DNA of 64,000 bases from Deltaproteobacteria bacterium (GTDB lineage: Bacteria; Desulfobacterota; Binatia; UTPRO1). Below the pieces are notes generated by a model that had not been told where the DNA came from, made no database searches, and saw only the letters and a list, made by a program, of their open reading frames with translations. The stretch lies in NCBI GenBank assembly GCA_020848745.1, contig JADLHM010000025.1, positions 62,001 through 126,000 on the forward strand, written 5' to 3'. Below are positions 8,035-23,082 of the stretch, piece by piece (position 1 is the first letter of the stretch; each line of letters starts with the position of its first letter). The position numbers and the translations under genes are program-made.

Positions 8035-9956
8035 TTGTAGCTCCGCTGCGTCAACGTGACGCTCTCGAAGTGGAGCGGCTCCGTGTGGAGCGTCGGCGTC
8101 CGATCCCCGCCGTGCCACTCCCATGCGGCGACGTGCGCGAAGTGCTCGTCATCGCGCTGCGCCTCGCCGTCGGGCGTCGCGTGCTCCTCGCGGAAGTGGC
8201 TGCCGCACGACTCGTCACGGGCGAGCGCGTCGATCGCCACGAGCTCTCCAAACTCGAGGTAGTCGGCGACCCGGAGCGCCTGCTCGAGCGACTTGTTGAA
8301 GTTCGTGGGCTCGCCGGGAACGCGCACGTTCTGCCAGAAGGCCTCGCGCTGCGCGCGCACCGCGGCGCGCGCCTCCTCGATGCCCTGCGCGGTGCGCGAG
8401 ATGCTGCACTTCTCCCACATGACCTGGCCGAGCCGACGATGGTGGGTGGTGACCGACGTGTCCCCGCGCACGCGGAGCACGTGGTCGATGCGCGTCTGCA
8501 CCGCGTTCGCCGCCTCCTTGAAGGCGTCGTGGTCCGTCGACACCCTCCCGAGCGTCGTCCCCGCGATGTAGTTCGCGAGCGTGTACGGGATGATGAAGTA
8601 ACCGTCGGCGAGACCCTGCATGAGCGCGCTTGCGCCGAGCCGGTTCGCGCCGTGGTCGGAGAAGTTCGCCTCACCGAGCACGAAGAGGCCCGGGAGGTTG
8701 CTCATCAGATCGTAGTCCACCCACAGGCCGCCCATCGTGTAGTGCACCGCCGGGTAGATGCGCATCGGAGCCGCGTACGGGTCGTCGCCGACGATGCGCT
8801 CGTACATCTGGAAGAGGTTGCCGTAGCGCTCACGGATGACGTTGGCGCCGAGCCTCTGGATCGCGTCGGCGAAGTCCAGATAGACCGCGTAGCCCGTCGG
8901 GCCGACACCCTGCCCCGCCTCGCACACCGCCTTGCAGTTGCGGGCGGCGACGTCGCGCGGCACGAGGTTGCCGAAGCTCGGATAGCGCTCCTCCAGGAAG
9001 TAGCAACGCTCGCCCTCGGGGATCTCCCGCGGCGCGCGATGGTCGCCGGCGCGCTTCGGGATCCACACCCGCCCGTCGTTCCGCAGGCTCTCGCTCATGA
9101 GCGTGAGCTTCGATTGGTACTCGCCCGAAGCCGGGATGCAGGTCGGGTGGATCTGGACGAAACAGGGGTTGGCGAAGTAGGCGCCGCGTTTGGCGCAGCG
9201 CCACGCCGCGGTGACGTTGCAGTTCCCGGCGTTGGTCGAGAGGAAGTAGAGGTTGCCGTACCCGCCCGTCGCGAGCAGCACTGCGTCGGCGGCCCAACGT
9301 TCGATCTCGCCCGTGACGAGATCACGGGTGACGATGCCGCGCGCCCTGCCGTCGACGACGACCAGGTCGAGCATCTCGCGACGCGGGAAGATCTTGACGG
9401 TCCCCTCGTCGACCTGGCGCATGAGCGCCCCGTAGGCGCCGATCAAGAGCTGCTGCCCGGTCTGTCCGCGCGCGTAGAATGTTCGCGACAACTGCGCGCC
9501 GCCGAACGAGCGGTTGTCGAGGAACCCCCCGTACTCTCGGGCGAACGGCACGCCCTGCGCCACGCAGTGGTCGATGATCTTGACGCTCACCTCCGCGAGG
9601 CGGTGGACGTTCGCCTCGCGGGCACGAAAATCGCCGCCCTTGATGGTGTCGTAGAAGAGCCGGAACACCGAGTCGCCGTCGTTCTTGTAGTTCTTCGCGG
9701 CGTTGATCCCGCCCTGCGCCGCGATCGAGTGCGCGCGCCGGGGGCTGTCGAGAATGGTGAACGCGAGGACGTTGTAGCCGAGCTCCCCGAGCGAGGCCGC
9801 GGCCGAGGCTCCGGCGAGTCCGGTGCCGACCACGATGACCGTGTGCTTGCGCCGGTTCACCGGATTCACGAGCTTCAAGTGGTCCTTGTAATGGGTCCAC
9901 TTCGTGTCGAGCGACCCCGGAGGAACCTTGCCGTCGAGGATCACGCCGGCACCCAT
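8031..9956 (-). CDS. sdhA: Succinate dehydrogenase/fumarate reductase flavoprotein subunit
   Basis: SdhA oxidises succinate to fumarate at a covalently bound FAD on the cytoplasmic face. The 641-residue protein has the dinucleotide fold [14 protein letters not shown] (about 40-53) and the FAD-linking His76 in [12 protein letters not shown]. The active-site region is HPTCIP, and [18 protein letters not shown] lies near residue 430. The N-terminal extension before the FAD fold ([16 protein letters not shown]) is characteristic of the type B group. ATG 9956 overlaps the sdhC end by 16 bases; GTG 9944 gives a GTGA overlap and is an alternative. It sits between sdhC and sdhB. Confidence 0.95.
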   Translation of the reverse strand: MGAGVILDGKVPPGSLDTKWTHYKDHLKLVNPVNRRKHTVIVVGTGLAGASAAASLGELGYNVLAFTILDSPRRAHSIAAQGGINAAKNYKNDGDSVFRLFYDTIKGGDFRAREANVHRLAEVSVKIIDHCVAQGVPFAREYGGFLDNRSFGGAQLSRTFYARGQTGQQLLIGAYGALMRQVDEGTVKIFPRREMLDLVVVDGRARGIVTRDLVTGEIERWAADAVLLATGGYGNLYFLSTNAGNCNVTAAWRCAKRGAYFANPCFVQIHPTCIPASGEYQSKLTLMSESLRNDGRVWIPKRAGDHRAPREIPEGERCYFLEERYPSFGNLVPRDVAARNCKAVCEAGQGVGPTGYAVYLDFADAIQRLGANVIRERYGNLFQMYERIVGDDPYAAPMRIYPAVHYTMGGLWVDYDLMSNLPGLFVLGEANFSDHGANRLGASALMQGLADGYFIIPYTLANYIAGTTLGRVSTDHDAFKEAANAVQTRIDHVLRVRGDTSVTTHHRRLGQVMWEKCSISRTAQGIEEARAAVRAQREAFWQNVRVPGEPTNFNKSLEQALRVADYLEFGELVAIDALARDESCGSHFREEHATPDGEAQRDDEHFAHVAAWEWHGGDRTPTLHTEPLHFESVTLTQRSYK

Positions 9957-10609
9957 CCGAGCCAGATCGCGATCGGGACGACGACGAAGCCGACGGTGAC
10001 GACGACCGCCAGCACGTTGCCGGTGCGACGCAGCCAGTCCCGGTCGCCGACGCCGAGCGACTCGAGGCCGCTCGCGAAGGCGTGCCAGAGGTGGCATCCG
10101 ATGATCAACATCGCGCCCACGTACCACGCGACCTCGAGCGGCTCGTGGAACTCCTCGATCACCAGGCGATGGAGGTCGCGCACCGCGGGGTCGGTCGGCG
10201 ACGGATAGATCGGTCCCCACTTGAAGGTCCAGAGGTGGAGCGGCACGAACGCGATCAGGAAGATCCCGCTCAGGATCATCGTCGAGGACGCAACGCTCTT
10301 GTGGCTCTTGCCTCCTGCCCGCCCCTTCACGACGTAGCGGTCGGGGCGCGCCTTGCGGTTCCGCACCGTGACCGCGATGCCCGAGACCAGGTGCGCCGCG
10401 AAGAGCGCGAGGAGGCCGAGCTCGGCGACGTAGATCAGCGGGTTGCTGACGAGGTGATGGCTGTACCCGTTGAAGACGTCGCGCCCCGCGAACAGGACCA
10501 GGTTGCCGGCGACGTGGACGAGCAGGAATGCGAGCAGCAGCAGTCCGCTCGCCCCCATGAGCATCTTGCGGCCGATGGAGGACGAGAGAAAGCGGACGAG
10601 CGCCGACAC
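9941..10609 (-). CDS. sdhC: Succinate dehydrogenase cytochrome b subunit (single large membrane anchor)
   Basis: A 222-residue membrane protein with five predicted helices and conserved histidines in [29 protein letters not shown] and GCHLWHAF. This is the pattern of the di-haem cytochrome b558 anchor of type B succinate:quinone oxidoreductases, which have one large anchor rather than SdhC plus SdhD. It binds SdhAB to the inner membrane and passes electrons to quinone. Start is GTG 10609, one base after the subunit IV stop, so it is read as part of the same operon as the oxidase. Confidence 0.9.
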   Translation of the reverse strand: MSALVRFLSSSIGRKMLMGASGLLLLAFLLVHVAGNLVLFAGRDVFNGYSHHLVSNPLIYVAELGLLALFAAHLVSGIAVTVRNRKARPDRYVVKGRAGGKSHKSVASSTMILSGIFLIAFVPLHLWTFKWGPIYPSPTDPAVRDLHRLVIEEFHEPLEVAWYVGAMLIIGCHLWHAFASGLESLGVGDRDWLRRTGNVLAVVVTVGFVVVPIAIWLGWVPA

Positions 10610-10610
10610 C

Positions 10611-10928
10611 TCAGCCCCCGGGAGTCCCCAGCCAACCCCGGCTCACGATGTCGGACATCGTGAGCGCCAGCATGATCGCCACGAAGACGAACCCGCTCGC
10701 CACCACCAGCCACGTGAGCTTCGAGCTGTACTTCACGTGCATGAAGAACAAGACGACCAGGGTCGCCTTGGTGACGGCGATCCCGAGGGCCACGATCGTG
10801 TTCATCGTCCCGAGGTCGATGAAGGCCACCCACACGGTGAGGGCCGTCAACACCATGAGCGCCGCGAAGATCGCCAGGTAGATCGTGATCGGGACGACGT
10901 GATCGCTGCTGCGGGCGCCGGCGCTCAT
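10611..10928 (-). CDS. Cytochrome c oxidase subunit IV family protein
   Basis: This 105-residue protein has three predicted membrane helices (about 14-36, 42-65 and 73-95). It carries the family signatures TVWVAFIDLG and ALGIAVTKATLVVLFFMHVKYSS, seen in the small subunit IV of bacterial caa3-type oxidases. It is a structural subunit of the oxidase without redox centres. It starts one base after the coxC stop codon and is followed after one base by sdhC. Confidence 0.88.
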   Translation of the reverse strand: MSAGARSSDHVVPITIYLAIFAALMVLTALTVWVAFIDLGTMNTIVALGIAVTKATLVVLFFMHVKYSSKLTWLVVASGFVFVAIMLALTMSDIVSRGWLGTPGG

Positions 10929-10929
10929 C

Positions 10930-11604
10930 TCAGTGCCTCCCGATCAGATACAGCAGAGGAAACAGGAAGATCCAGACGATGTCGACGAAGTGCCAGTACA
11001 GACCCGTGAGCTCGACCGGGCTGTAGTAGGCGCTGCCGTACGCACCCCGCGCCGCCCGCCACACGAGCACTCCGAGGACGGCGATGCCGATGACCATGTG
11101 CAGCGCGTGGAGGCCGGTCATCACGAAGTAGAGGGAAAAGAAGATCTGAGCGTGCCGCGCGTCGCCGTCGAACAGGAAGTTCGGCCCCGGAATCAGGTGT
11201 TCGTGGAACTTGTGCCCATACTCGATCGTCTTGACGCCGAGGAACACGCACCCGAGAAAGATCGTCGCCAGCAGGAAGATCACCTGCGCCCAGCGCTTCC
11301 CGAGCTGCGCGCCGTGGACGGCGAGCGCCATCGTGAGGCTGGAGGCGATCAGGACCGCCGTGTTGAACGAGCCGAGGACCACGTCGAGGTGGTGACTCGA
11401 TTGCGCGAAGGCGGCCGGGTACATGAACCGATAGACGGTGTACGCGACGAAGAGCCCGCCGAAGAACAGGATCTCCTGCGCGATGAACACCCACATCCCG
11501 AGCTGTGCCGCGCCGTGCTGGTGCTCGGCGCTGTCGAACTGGTGGGCGTACGCGCGCTCGGCCGAGTGGCCGCGCGCTGCCGCGTGGGCGTGACCGGCGC
11601 TCAT
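10930..11604 (-). CDS. coxC: Cytochrome c oxidase subunit III
   Basis: The 224-residue protein has the seven-helix pattern of subunit III, with [53 protein letters not shown] and a terminal [18 protein letters not shown]. The Glu in the EIL motif and the WHFVDIVW box are family hallmarks. It stabilises subunit I and its proton uptake. The N terminus is His/Ala-rich ([16 protein letters not shown]). ATG 11604 overlaps the coxA stop by four bases (ATGA). Confidence 0.93.
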   Translation of the reverse strand: MSAGHAHAAARGHSAERAYAHQFDSAEHQHGAAQLGMWVFIAQEILFFGGLFVAYTVYRFMYPAAFAQSSHHLDVVLGSFNTAVLIASSLTMALAVHGAQLGKRWAQVIFLLATIFLGCVFLGVKTIEYGHKFHEHLIPGPNFLFDGDARHAQIFFSLYFVMTGLHALHMVIGIAVLGVLVWRAARGAYGSAYYSPVELTGLYWHFVDIVWIFLFPLLYLIGRH

Positions 11605-13202
11605 ATGAATTCGGCCTCGTGCATGTCTGAGTAGGCGTACGCCCCCTCGGTGACGACCGGCGTCGTCGCGAAGTTCTCGGTCGGCGGCGGTGACGGCGTC
11701 TGCCACTCGAGCCCGGTCGCGCGCCACGGGTTGTCGGGCGCGACCTTGCCGTAGCGGAGCGACCACAGAAGGTACGTGAGCGGCAGCAGGTAGCCGACGC
11801 CGAGGATCGTCGCGCCGGCCGTCGACATCACGTTCAGCACCTGAAACTCGGGCGGGTACATGTGATAGCGCCGCGGCATCCCGAGGTAGCCCGCCAGGAA
11901 CTGCGGGAAGAACGTCAGGTTGAAGCCGACGAAGATGGTCGCGGCGCCGATGCGGGCAGGCCATTCCGGATACATACGGCCCGAGATCTTCGGCCACCAA
12001 TAGTGGATGCCGCCGAGGTAGCCCATGATCGCGCCGCCGACCATGATGTAGTGGAAGTGCGCGACGACGAAGTACGTGTCGTGCACGTGCACGTCGAAGC
12101 CGAGCGTCGCCAGGAAGAGCCCCGTGAGGCCGCCGATCGTGAAGAGGCCGATGAAGCCGAGCGCGTAGATCATCGGCGCGGCGAACTCGATCGATCCGCG
12201 GTACAGGGTGGCCGTCCAGTTGAATACCTTCACGGCCGACGGGATCGCGACGAGGAAGCTCAGCACGGAGAAGATGAGCGACGCGTAGACCGACTGGCCC
12301 GAGAGGAACAGATGGTGGCCCCACACGAGGAACCCGAGCACCGCGATCGCCATGCTGGAGACCGCGACGAACCCGTAGCCGAAGATCACCTTGCGCGAGA
12401 AACAGGTGATGAGCTCGCTGACGATGCCCATGCTCGGCAGGATCATGATGTAGACGGCCGGGTGCGAGTAGAACCAGAAGAGGTGCTGGAAGAGGACCGG
12501 GTCGCCGCCGAGGGTCGGATCGAAGATGCCGAAGTGGAAGGCCCGCTCGACCGCCACGAGGAGGATCGTGATGGCGATCACCGGCGTGCCGAGAATGAAG
12601 ATGATGCTGGTCGCGTAGTGCGCCCACACGAAGAGCGGCAGCCGGAACCACGTGAGCCCGGGCGCCCGCATGCGGTGGATCGTGACGATGAAGTTCAGGC
12701 CCGTGAGGATCGACGAGAAGCCGTTGATGAAGATGCCGAGCGCCGCGGGGATCACGTTCGTGTGGGCGGCCGCGGTGCTGTAGGGCGTGTAGAAGGTCCA
12801 CCCCGTGTCGACGCCGCCCGTGAAGATCGCGTAGAGCGCAAAGAGCGCCCCCACCACGAAGAGGTACCAACTGGCGAGATTCAGGCGCGGGAACGCCAGG
12901 TCGCGCGCGCCGATCATCATCGGAATCAGAAAGTTCCCGAGCACCGCCGGGATCGACGGGATCAGGAAGAAGAACACCATCACGATGCCGTGCATCGTGA
13001 AGAGCTTGTTGTAGGTGTCGGCGCTGACGAGGTCGCCCGCGGGCGTCAGGAGCTCGAGGCGGATCATGAGGGCGAAGAGACCGCCCAGCAGGAACATGGC
13101 CGTGATCGAGACCAGGTACAGGATCGCGATGCGCTTGTGATCCTTAGTGAGGAGCCAGGACCAGATACCGTAGTCGGCGTTGATGTAGTTCGTCGACGTC
13201 AT
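11601..13202 (-). CDS. coxA: Cytochrome c oxidase subunit I (A2-type haem-copper oxidase)
   Basis: This is the catalytic subunit, reducing O2 to water and pumping protons. The 533-residue protein shows the haem ligand region [13 protein letters not shown], the CuB site [14 protein letters not shown] with its His-Tyr pair, the second His pair HHLFLSG, and [16 protein letters not shown] with haem ligands. The proton-channel Glu of HPEVY enzymes is Ala here, preceded by Tyr-Ser, which defines the A2 subtype as in Thermus caa3. ATG 13202 overlaps the coxB stop (ATGA). The C-terminal tail beyond the last helix is soluble. Confidence 0.96.
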   Translation of the reverse strand: MTSTNYINADYGIWSWLLTKDHKRIAILYLVSITAMFLLGGLFALMIRLELLTPAGDLVSADTYNKLFTMHGIVMVFFFLIPSIPAVLGNFLIPMMIGARDLAFPRLNLASWYLFVVGALFALYAIFTGGVDTGWTFYTPYSTAAAHTNVIPAALGIFINGFSSILTGLNFIVTIHRMRAPGLTWFRLPLFVWAHYATSIIFILGTPVIAITILLVAVERAFHFGIFDPTLGGDPVLFQHLFWFYSHPAVYIMILPSMGIVSELITCFSRKVIFGYGFVAVSSMAIAVLGFLVWGHHLFLSGQSVYASLIFSVLSFLVAIPSAVKVFNWTATLYRGSIEFAAPMIYALGFIGLFTIGGLTGLFLATLGFDVHVHDTYFVVAHFHYIMVGGAIMGYLGGIHYWWPKISGRMYPEWPARIGAATIFVGFNLTFFPQFLAGYLGMPRRYHMYPPEFQVLNVMSTAGATILGVGYLLPLTYLLWSLRYGKVAPDNPWRATGLEWQTPSPPPTENFATTPVVTEGAYAYSDMHEAEFI

Positions 13203-14209
13203 GAGCCCGTCTTTCCCGTCCCGGCAGCAGCACCGGCCGTACCGGCGCTCGGTCCGAGCGACTTGATGTAGGCGATCAGCTGCATCACTTGCTCTTCCGT
13301 CAGCTGGCCCTTGAAGGTCGGCATGACCGGGGCGAAGCCTTTCACGAGCTTCGCGGCCGGGGTGAGAATCGACTCGCGGAGGTAGTCGTCGTCGACGGTG
13401 ACGGTGGTGCCGTCCTGCAGCTCGACGGAGTGACCGACGATGCCCGCGAGCTGCGGACCGAGGACGGAGCCGGGCTGATGACACGTGAGGCAGCCCTTCT
13501 GCTCGAAGAGGTCCTTGCCGGCGGCGGCGAGGTTCGGACCGGCGCCGTCCGCCGCCGCTCCGGCCGCGACCGGCACGGCAGCGCCGCTGGTCAGCCACGC
13601 CTGATAATCGGCGGGATCCATCACGATCACCTTGCCGATCATGCCGGAGTGCATGGTGCCGCAGTACTCGGCGCAGAAGAGGTGGTAGCTGCCGATCCTG
13701 GTCGCCTCGAACCACGCCGTGGTGTAGCGGCCCGGCACGGCGTCCTGCTTGATGCGGAACGCGGGCACGTAGAAGCTGTGGATCACGTCCTCCGACGTGA
13801 GCGTCAGCTTCACGGGGCGGCCGAGCGGGACGTGCAGCTCGTTGATCTCGCGGCGGCCCTCGAGGTGCTGGATCTTCCACATCCACTGCTTGCCGACGAC
13901 GTTCACCTGGAGCGCGTCGTCGGGAGGACGCTTCAAGGTGACGAAGAGGTGCGCGCCCCACCCGAACATGACCATCGCGACCCCGAGCGGAATCACCGAC
14001 CACGCGATCTCGAGCGCGGTCGAGCCGTGGATGTACGGCGTCACGTCGTTCTCGGAGCGGCGCCGATACATCACCGAGAACGCGATCACCGCGACCGCGA
14101 TCAGCACCGCGAAGAACACGGAGATCGCGACCAGGAACGCGTACAGCATGTCCGTCTGCAGCGCGACGGTCGATGCTTGCGGCGGCAGGAGGCCGAGTCG
14201 TTCGAGCAT
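13199..14209 (-). CDS. coxB: Cytochrome c oxidase subunit II fused to a cytochrome c domain (caa3 type)
   Basis: Subunit II receives electrons at CuA. The 336-residue protein has two N-terminal membrane helices (about 20-48 and 64-92) and a cupredoxin domain with CuA ligands His144, Cys179, Glu181, Cys183, His187 and Met190 ([12 protein letters not shown]). A C-terminal cytochrome c domain carries CLTCH (240-244) and a likely Met296 ligand. The fused haem marks a caa3-type enzyme able to take electrons directly from ACIII or its cytochrome. It starts four bases after the SCO stop. Confidence 0.95.
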   Translation of the reverse strand: MLERLGLLPPQASTVALQTDMLYAFLVAISVFFAVLIAVAVIAFSVMYRRRSENDVTPYIHGSTALEIAWSVIPLGVAMVMFGWGAHLFVTLKRPPDDALQVNVVGKQWMWKIQHLEGRREINELHVPLGRPVKLTLTSEDVIHSFYVPAFRIKQDAVPGRYTTAWFEATRIGSYHLFCAEYCGTMHSGMIGKVIVMDPADYQAWLTSGAAVPVAAGAAADGAGPNLAAAGKDLFEQKGCLTCHQPGSVLGPQLAGIVGHSVELQDGTTVTVDDDYLRESILTPAAKLVKGFAPVMPTFKGQLTEEQVMQLIAYIKSLGPSAGTAGAAAGTGKTGS

Positions 14210-14212
14210 GCC

Positions 14213-15052
14213 TCAGGCACTCCCCTTGCGACGGCGACCGGCGGCCGCCTCGCGGCGGAACATCACGGTCATGAAGGCGCCGAGGGCGAGGACGGTGGCG
14301 ACGCCACCCGCGCGCACCATGTTGAGGGCGATGGCGCCGTACTTCCCGGTGGCCGGATCGTAGCGGTAGCAGAACAAGAGGAGCGCATCGACGGCCGAGC
14401 CGATCTTGTGGTCCGCGGCCTCGACGAGCCCGAGGCGGAGGTCGCGGCCGGAATACTCGACGCCGTAGTAGTAGCGGGCGAGCTTGCCTTCGGGGGTCGC
14501 GACCATGATCGCCGCCGCGTGCGCGAACTGCTTCTCCTCGGGCACCCAGCGGTAGCGGAACCCGACGGCCTTCGCGACGCGCTCGATCGACGCCTGGTCG
14601 CCGGTGAGGAAATGCCAGCCGTCGGCGGTCCCGGGACGCCCGTAGTCGGCGACGTACGCCGCCTTCTTCTTCGCCGCGGTCGCGGGCGTGTCGCGCGGGT
14701 CGAAGCTCACCGCGACGACGTCGAACTCGCTGCCGGGCTCGAAGCTCATCGTCTTGAGCGTCTTCCCGAGTCCGTTCAGGACGAGCGTGCACAGCATCGG
14801 ACACTCGAAGTACGTCATCACGAGGACGACGGGCTTCGTGCCGAAGTAGTCGCCGAGCGTGACCGCGCGGCCGTGGTCGTCGGTGAACGACGCGTCGAGC
14901 GGCAGCGGCTCGCCGAGGCGCTGGTCGATGCCGACCTCGCTGAGCGCCGGCGGACGCACGTCGGCGGCGCCCGGCTCCGTCGCGGCCGACACCGGCGCGA
15001 CGCCGAGCACCAGGGTGAGCGCCGCGAGACGCTTCTGCCACCGGCGCGTCAC
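14213..15052 (-). CDS. SCO1/SenC-type copper chaperone for the oxidase
   Basis: SCO proteins deliver copper to, or reduce, the CuA site of subunit II. The 279-residue protein has a signal sequence (about 1-24), a thioredoxin-like fold with the copper ligands Cys84 and Cys88 (YFECPMLC), a late His in [11 protein letters not shown], and a C-terminal membrane helix near 250-270. Placement directly before coxB supports CuA assembly. Its start overlaps the stop of the small upstream gene by four bases (GTGA). Confidence 0.9.
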   Translation of the reverse strand: MTRRWQKRLAALTLVLGVAPVSAATEPGAADVRPPALSEVGIDQRLGEPLPLDASFTDDHGRAVTLGDYFGTKPVVLVMTYFECPMLCTLVLNGLGKTLKTMSFEPGSEFDVVAVSFDPRDTPATAAKKKAAYVADYGRPGTADGWHFLTGDQASIERVAKAVGFRYRWVPEEKQFAHAAAIMVATPEGKLARYYYGVEYSGRDLRLGLVEAADHKIGSAVDALLLFCYRYDPATGKYGAIALNMVRAGGVATVLALGAFMTVMFRREAAAGRRRKGSA

Positions 15053-15468
15053 GGTCGATCCTCCGGCGCGGCCGGGCGTGCCGGCAACCCGCGCTCCGCG
15101 AGCAGCGCGATCGCGCGCTCGACGGGGATGCGGACGATGCCCGCCTGCTTGTCAATCCAGCCGTAGGCATGGATGGCCGCGTCTTCGCGGGCGCGGAGAT
15201 CGACGAGATCCTGGCGGGGGTCGGTCTGCAGACGCGGCGCGGGCGGCTCCTTCAGGCCGTAGCTCGCGGCGAGCGGGCTCGGCGGCTCCGTCTGCGCGGC
15301 CCGGAAACGCGCGAGGACGTTGAAGAGCATGAGCATCGCGACGAAGGCCGCGACGCTGATCGCGACGAGCCCGACCATGGAGAGCCCGACCGCCGCCGGC
15401 GCGATGTCCGACTCCTCGTGACCGACCGACCCGTCGGGCGCATGCGACTGGTGCTGGTGGGCGCTCAT
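15049..15468 (-). CDS. Small membrane protein of ACIII/oxidase operons, function unknown
   Basis: A 139-residue protein with a His/Glu-rich N terminus, one membrane helix (about 27-50) and a soluble tail containing [20 protein letters not shown] followed by [20 protein letters not shown]. Short proteins with this 'YGWID...VRIP..RA' tail accompany ACIII and cox genes in several phyla (from memory), so a structural or assembly role in the supercomplex is inferred. No redox motif is present. ActF ends two bases upstream. Confidence 0.7.
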   Translation of the reverse strand: MSAHQHQSHAPDGSVGHEESDIAPAAVGLSMVGLVAISVAAFVAMLMLFNVLARFRAAQTEPPSPLAASYGLKEPPAPRLQTDPRQDLVDLRAREDAAIHAYGWIDKQAGIVRIPVERAIALLAERGLPARPAAPEDRP

Positions 15469-15469
15469 C

Positions 15470-16654
15470 CTATGCTTCCCTCGGGATCGCGGGATCGTTG
15501 AGCGGCAGGACCGGACGCGTCTTCAGCTGCGACACGAAGAGCCACATCCACGTGCCGCCGATCGCCGCCGCCGCCGCCACATCGAGCCAATGGATCGAGA
15601 AGCCCTCGGGCGCGACCGCGGGACGGAGCATCCAGAAGAGGTCGACGAAGCGGCCGGCGATGAGCACCAACGCGACGACCGACACCGCCCGCGCGTGGCG
15701 CTTCAGATCGCGCGAGAGCAGCACCAGGAACGGCATCGCGAAGTGCACGACGATCAGCACGACGGCCACCCACTCCCAGCCGCCCCGGGCGCGCGCGAGG
15801 TACCAGGGAATCTCCTCGGGCAGATTCGCGGACCAGATGATGAGATACTGCGAGAGCGCGAAGTAGCCCCAGAGCATCACGAAGGCGAGCATGAGCTTGC
15901 CGAGGTCGTGGAACTGCGTCGGCGTGATGATGCGCGAGAACGGCGGGCGCTCCGCGAGGAGCGCCGCCATCGGGATGACGAAGGCGAAGGTCGCGAGCCC
16001 CTGCCCGCCCATGAACATGACGCCGTACAGGGTCGAGAACCAATGCGGCTCGAGCGACATGCCCCAGTCCATCGACGCGAAGGTGATCGTGAGGGCGTAG
16101 AGCAGCAGCCCGCCGCGGCTCAGCATCTCGAGCCGCCGGGTGAGACGCGGATCGGCGCCGGCGTCCTGTTGGAGCGACCAGCGATTCAGGAAGTACGCCG
16201 TACCGATCCAGGTCGTGAAATAGAAGACCGCGCGCCCGAGGAAGAACGGCACGTTCAGATACAGGCTCTTGTGCTGCAGGATCGGGTCGTGCGCGACGTG
16301 ATCGGGATTCGCCCACTCGTAGAGATGGGGCAGGCCGAGCGCGATCGGCAGGAAGAGCAGCGCCAGAAACGGCAGGGTCCGCGTCGCCGCCTCGAGGATA
16401 CGGCGGATCACCGCGCCCCATGCGCCCCCGGTGATGTACTGGAGCATCAGGATCGCCATGGAGCCCAGGCCGAGCCCGAGGAAGAACAGGTACGAGACGA
16501 GGTAGGCGTGGAAGAACGCCGCGCGCGCCGCGAAGAGCCCGACGACGCAGCCGACGACGCCGAGGCCGCCGACGACGAGCGCCGCGCGCTGCACGCGGTG
16601 CAGCACGTGGTCGGGCGCGAGATCGAACGACGAGCGGCGCGCGGGCTCACTCAT
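15470..16654 (-). CDS. actF: Alternative complex III subunit ActF (NrfD-like membrane subunit)
   Basis: ActF is one of the two large membrane subunits of ACIII, the quinol:cytochrome c oxidoreductase that replaces bc1. The 394-residue protein has about ten predicted helices and the ActF-like stretches YLVSYLFFLGLGLGSMAILM, WANPDHVAHDPILQHKSLYL, TFASMDWGMSLEPHWFSTLY and FALSQYLIIWSANLPEE. The last two hold the conserved polar residues of the family. ATG 16654 overlaps the actE stop by eight bases. No cofactor ligands are expected. Confidence 0.9.
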   Translation of the reverse strand: MSEPARRSSFDLAPDHVLHRVQRAALVVGGLGVVGCVVGLFAARAAFFHAYLVSYLFFLGLGLGSMAILMLQYITGGAWGAVIRRILEAATRTLPFLALLFLPIALGLPHLYEWANPDHVAHDPILQHKSLYLNVPFFLGRAVFYFTTWIGTAYFLNRWSLQQDAGADPRLTRRLEMLSRGGLLLYALTITFASMDWGMSLEPHWFSTLYGVMFMGGQGLATFAFVIPMAALLAERPPFSRIITPTQFHDLGKLMLAFVMLWGYFALSQYLIIWSANLPEEIPWYLARARGGWEWVAVVLIVVHFAMPFLVLLSRDLKRHARAVSVVALVLIAGRFVDLFWMLRPAVAPEGFSIHWLDVAAAAAIGGTWMWLFVSQLKTRPVLPLNDPAIPREA

Positions 16655-17321
16655 GACCGCCCCCCGGAGCCGCGTGATCGCCGTGCGCCGCCGGCGCCTC
16701 CCGCGCCGGGAGCCCGGTCTTCGGATCGAGCGTCTTCCCTTCGAGGAACGCCGCGCGGCCCTCCGCCGGCACCTCAGCGACGGTGGCGTGCTGGCTCAGT
16801 TGCAACGCCCGGACGTACGCCGCGATCGCCCACCGGTCGGCGGCCGGCACCTGCGCCGCGTAGCTCGGCATGACGCCGAAGCCGTTGGTGGCGACGTCGA
16901 AGAAATAGCCCGGCGGCATGCCCCGCAGCCGCTCGTCGTGGAACGAGGTCGGCTGCTTGTAGCCGCGCATCACGATCATGCCCTGGCCCGTCCCCACACG
17001 GTCGTGACACGGCGAGCAGTAGACGTCGAAGGCCTGCCGGCCGCGCTCGAGCATCTCCCGGGTCACGGGCGCGGGAAACACCTCGGCGAGCTTGCCGTCG
17101 GCTTTGCCGCTCACGAGCAGCGCGTCGTCGTCGCGCCGTCCGCGCGCCACCGTGCCGGGCACGCGCGGCCGCGACGCCCGTCCGTCATCGAAGAAATGAC
17201 TCTCCTCGAGGGGCTGATACTTCGGCTGGTCGTGCATGTCCTGCCGGCAGCCCGGGAGGACCAGGAGCGCGAGCCCGGCCGCCAGCCCCGCGAGCGCGCG
17301 CGTATGGTTCCGACGCGCCAT
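16647..17321 (-). CDS. actE: Alternative complex III subunit ActE (mono-haem cytochrome c lipoprotein)
   Basis: The 224-residue protein has a lipoprotein signal (LVLPGC, Cys25) and one haem c site CSPCH near residue 112, preceded by GRQAFDVY. The Met ligand probably lies in GFGVMPSYAAQVPAADRWA. In ACIII this subunit carries electrons out of the complex towards the oxidase. It starts at ATG 17321, one base into the actD stop (TGATG), and ends inside the actF start. Confidence 0.9.
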   Translation of the reverse strand: MARRNHTRALAGLAAGLALLVLPGCRQDMHDQPKYQPLEESHFFDDGRASRPRVPGTVARGRRDDDALLVSGKADGKLAEVFPAPVTREMLERGRQAFDVYCSPCHDRVGTGQGMIVMRGYKQPTSFHDERLRGMPPGYFFDVATNGFGVMPSYAAQVPAADRWAIAAYVRALQLSQHATVAEVPAEGRAAFLEGKTLDPKTGLPAREAPAAHGDHAAPGGGHE

Positions 17322-17859
17322 CAGTCCTCCTCGACTTCCGCCACGCTGAGCGGCTCGAGGGTCTCGAGGAATCGACGCGTCTCCTCGCGGTCGAACCGCG
17401 GGTCGGTCGCCTCGATGCAGAGAAAGAACTTCTCGCGCGTCGCGAGCGCGAACTGCGGCACGTTGAAGACCGGGTGGTACGGCATCGGCAGCCCGTTCAG
17501 CGCGAGCAGGGCGAGCACGCAGGTCCCCGCGGCCGCGAGCACCGTGGTCTCGAACGTCACCGGCAGGAACGACGGCCAACTGAACAACGGACGGCCGCCC
17601 ACGTTGATCGGGTAGTCGACGACGGAGGTCCACGTGGCGAGCGCGAAGCCGCCGATGCAGCCGGCGAGACCGCCCAGGAACACGAGGATCGGGAGGAGCC
17701 GGTCGTGGATGTGGAGCGCCTCCGAGACCTCCTCGATCGGGAACGGCGAGTACGCGTCCATCGCCCGGTAGCCCGCGGCGCGCGCCTTGTGGATGGCGAC
17801 CACGAGGGCGGTCGGATTGTCGAACTCGGCCATCATTCCGTAGAGCGGGGCGCGCTTCA

Positions 17860-17860
<1 letters not shown>
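17321..17860 (-). CDS. actD: Alternative complex III subunit ActD (DUF3341)
   Basis: The 179-residue protein has a short cytoplasmic N-terminal domain (YGMMAEFDNPTALVVAIHKA, YRAMDAYSPFPIEEV) and two membrane helices (about 58-80 and 98-120), with GGRPLFSWPSFLPVTFETTV between them. A C-terminal domain with TREKFFLCIEATDPRFDREE follows. This is the DUF3341 architecture of ActD. It has no cofactor and is structural. Both its ends overlap the neighbouring act genes by one base. Confidence 0.9.
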
Positions 17861-22243
<4,383 letters not shown>

Positions 22244-22247
<4 letters not shown>

Positions 22248-22897
22248 CGGTGGCACGTGTCGCAGTCGGTCTGCGGGTGCACGTCGTTCGCCTTCAGGAG
22301 CTCACGGCCGAGCGCGAGCTGATCGCCGCCCGGGGGCTGCCATCCCATCGTGAAGACCTCCTCCTTGGGACGCACGTAGCGCTCGGGGTTGCGGTGACAC
22401 TCGAGACACCAGTCCATCTGCAGCGAGTTCTGCTGCCACGTCAGGTTCATGCGGTCGATGCGTCCGTGGCAGGTCTCGCAACCGACGCCTTTGGCGACGT
22501 GGATGGAGTGGTTGAAGTAGACGAAATCCGGCAGGTCGTGGACCTTCACCCATGGGATCGAGACGTCGGTGCGCAAGCTCGCGCGCACCGGCTCGAGCAT
22601 CGGGCTGTCGGCCCAGATCTCCTTGTGGCAGTTCATGCACGTCTGGGTCGGCGGGATTCCGGCCTTCGCGCCGATCTCGACCGACGTGTGGCAGTACCGG
22701 CAGTCGATCCCGAGCTCGCCGGCGTGATGCCGGTGGCTGAATGGCACGGGCTGTTCGAGCGCGAGACCGGCACCCGTCACGTACGACGAGCGGTTCACGA
22801 GAGCCAATCCGTAGCCGGCCGCCGCGACCACGATGAGCGCCCCGAAGATGCTGACCCGCGCGATCGTGTTCGTGCTGCGGTGAAAGACCTGAGGCAC
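22244..22897 (-). CDS. actA: Alternative complex III subunit ActA (pentahaem cytochrome c)
   Basis: The protein begins PQVFHRSTNTIARVS, has one membrane anchor (about 16-36), and carries five haem c motifs: CRYCH, CMNCH, CETCH, CLECH and CDTCH (the last is at the C terminus). This is the multihaem subunit of ACIII. GTG 22897 puts the start where ActA homologues begin (217 aa). TTG 22945 would add 16 residues and cannot be excluded. It is the first gene of the 15-gene operon. Confidence 0.92.
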
Positions 22898-22907
22898 GCG
22901 GGGGCGG

Positions 22908-22935
22908 ATAATACCGATGACGCCCAATCCTGCAA
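22908..22935 (-). promoter_or_regulatory. Candidate sigma70-type promoter for the respiratory operon
   Basis: On the minus strand TTGCAG (22935-22930) is followed after 16 bases by TATTAT (22913-22908). The -10 ends only ten bases before GTG 22897, so a transcript from it would be almost leaderless. If TTG 22945 were the true start, this match would be inside the gene and meaningless. Confidence 0.35.
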
Positions 22936-23082
22936 GATCGCGCAAAGTGAATTAGCGTGATCGAGCCCAGAAGCGATACTAATGCGCGGCGATCGGCGTC
23001 CGCGCGGCGCCCGGACCCGGATCTCTCGACACCACGGCCTTGCCCCCGTCGAGGCCGAGCTCGGCGGCGCGGCCGATCGCGC

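Noticed and set aside
11601-15170. A 1189-codon minus-strand frame across coxA, coxB and SCO
   Set aside because: The coxA start is fixed by the ATGA overlap and family N terminus; the upstream part is out-of-frame coxB and SCO.
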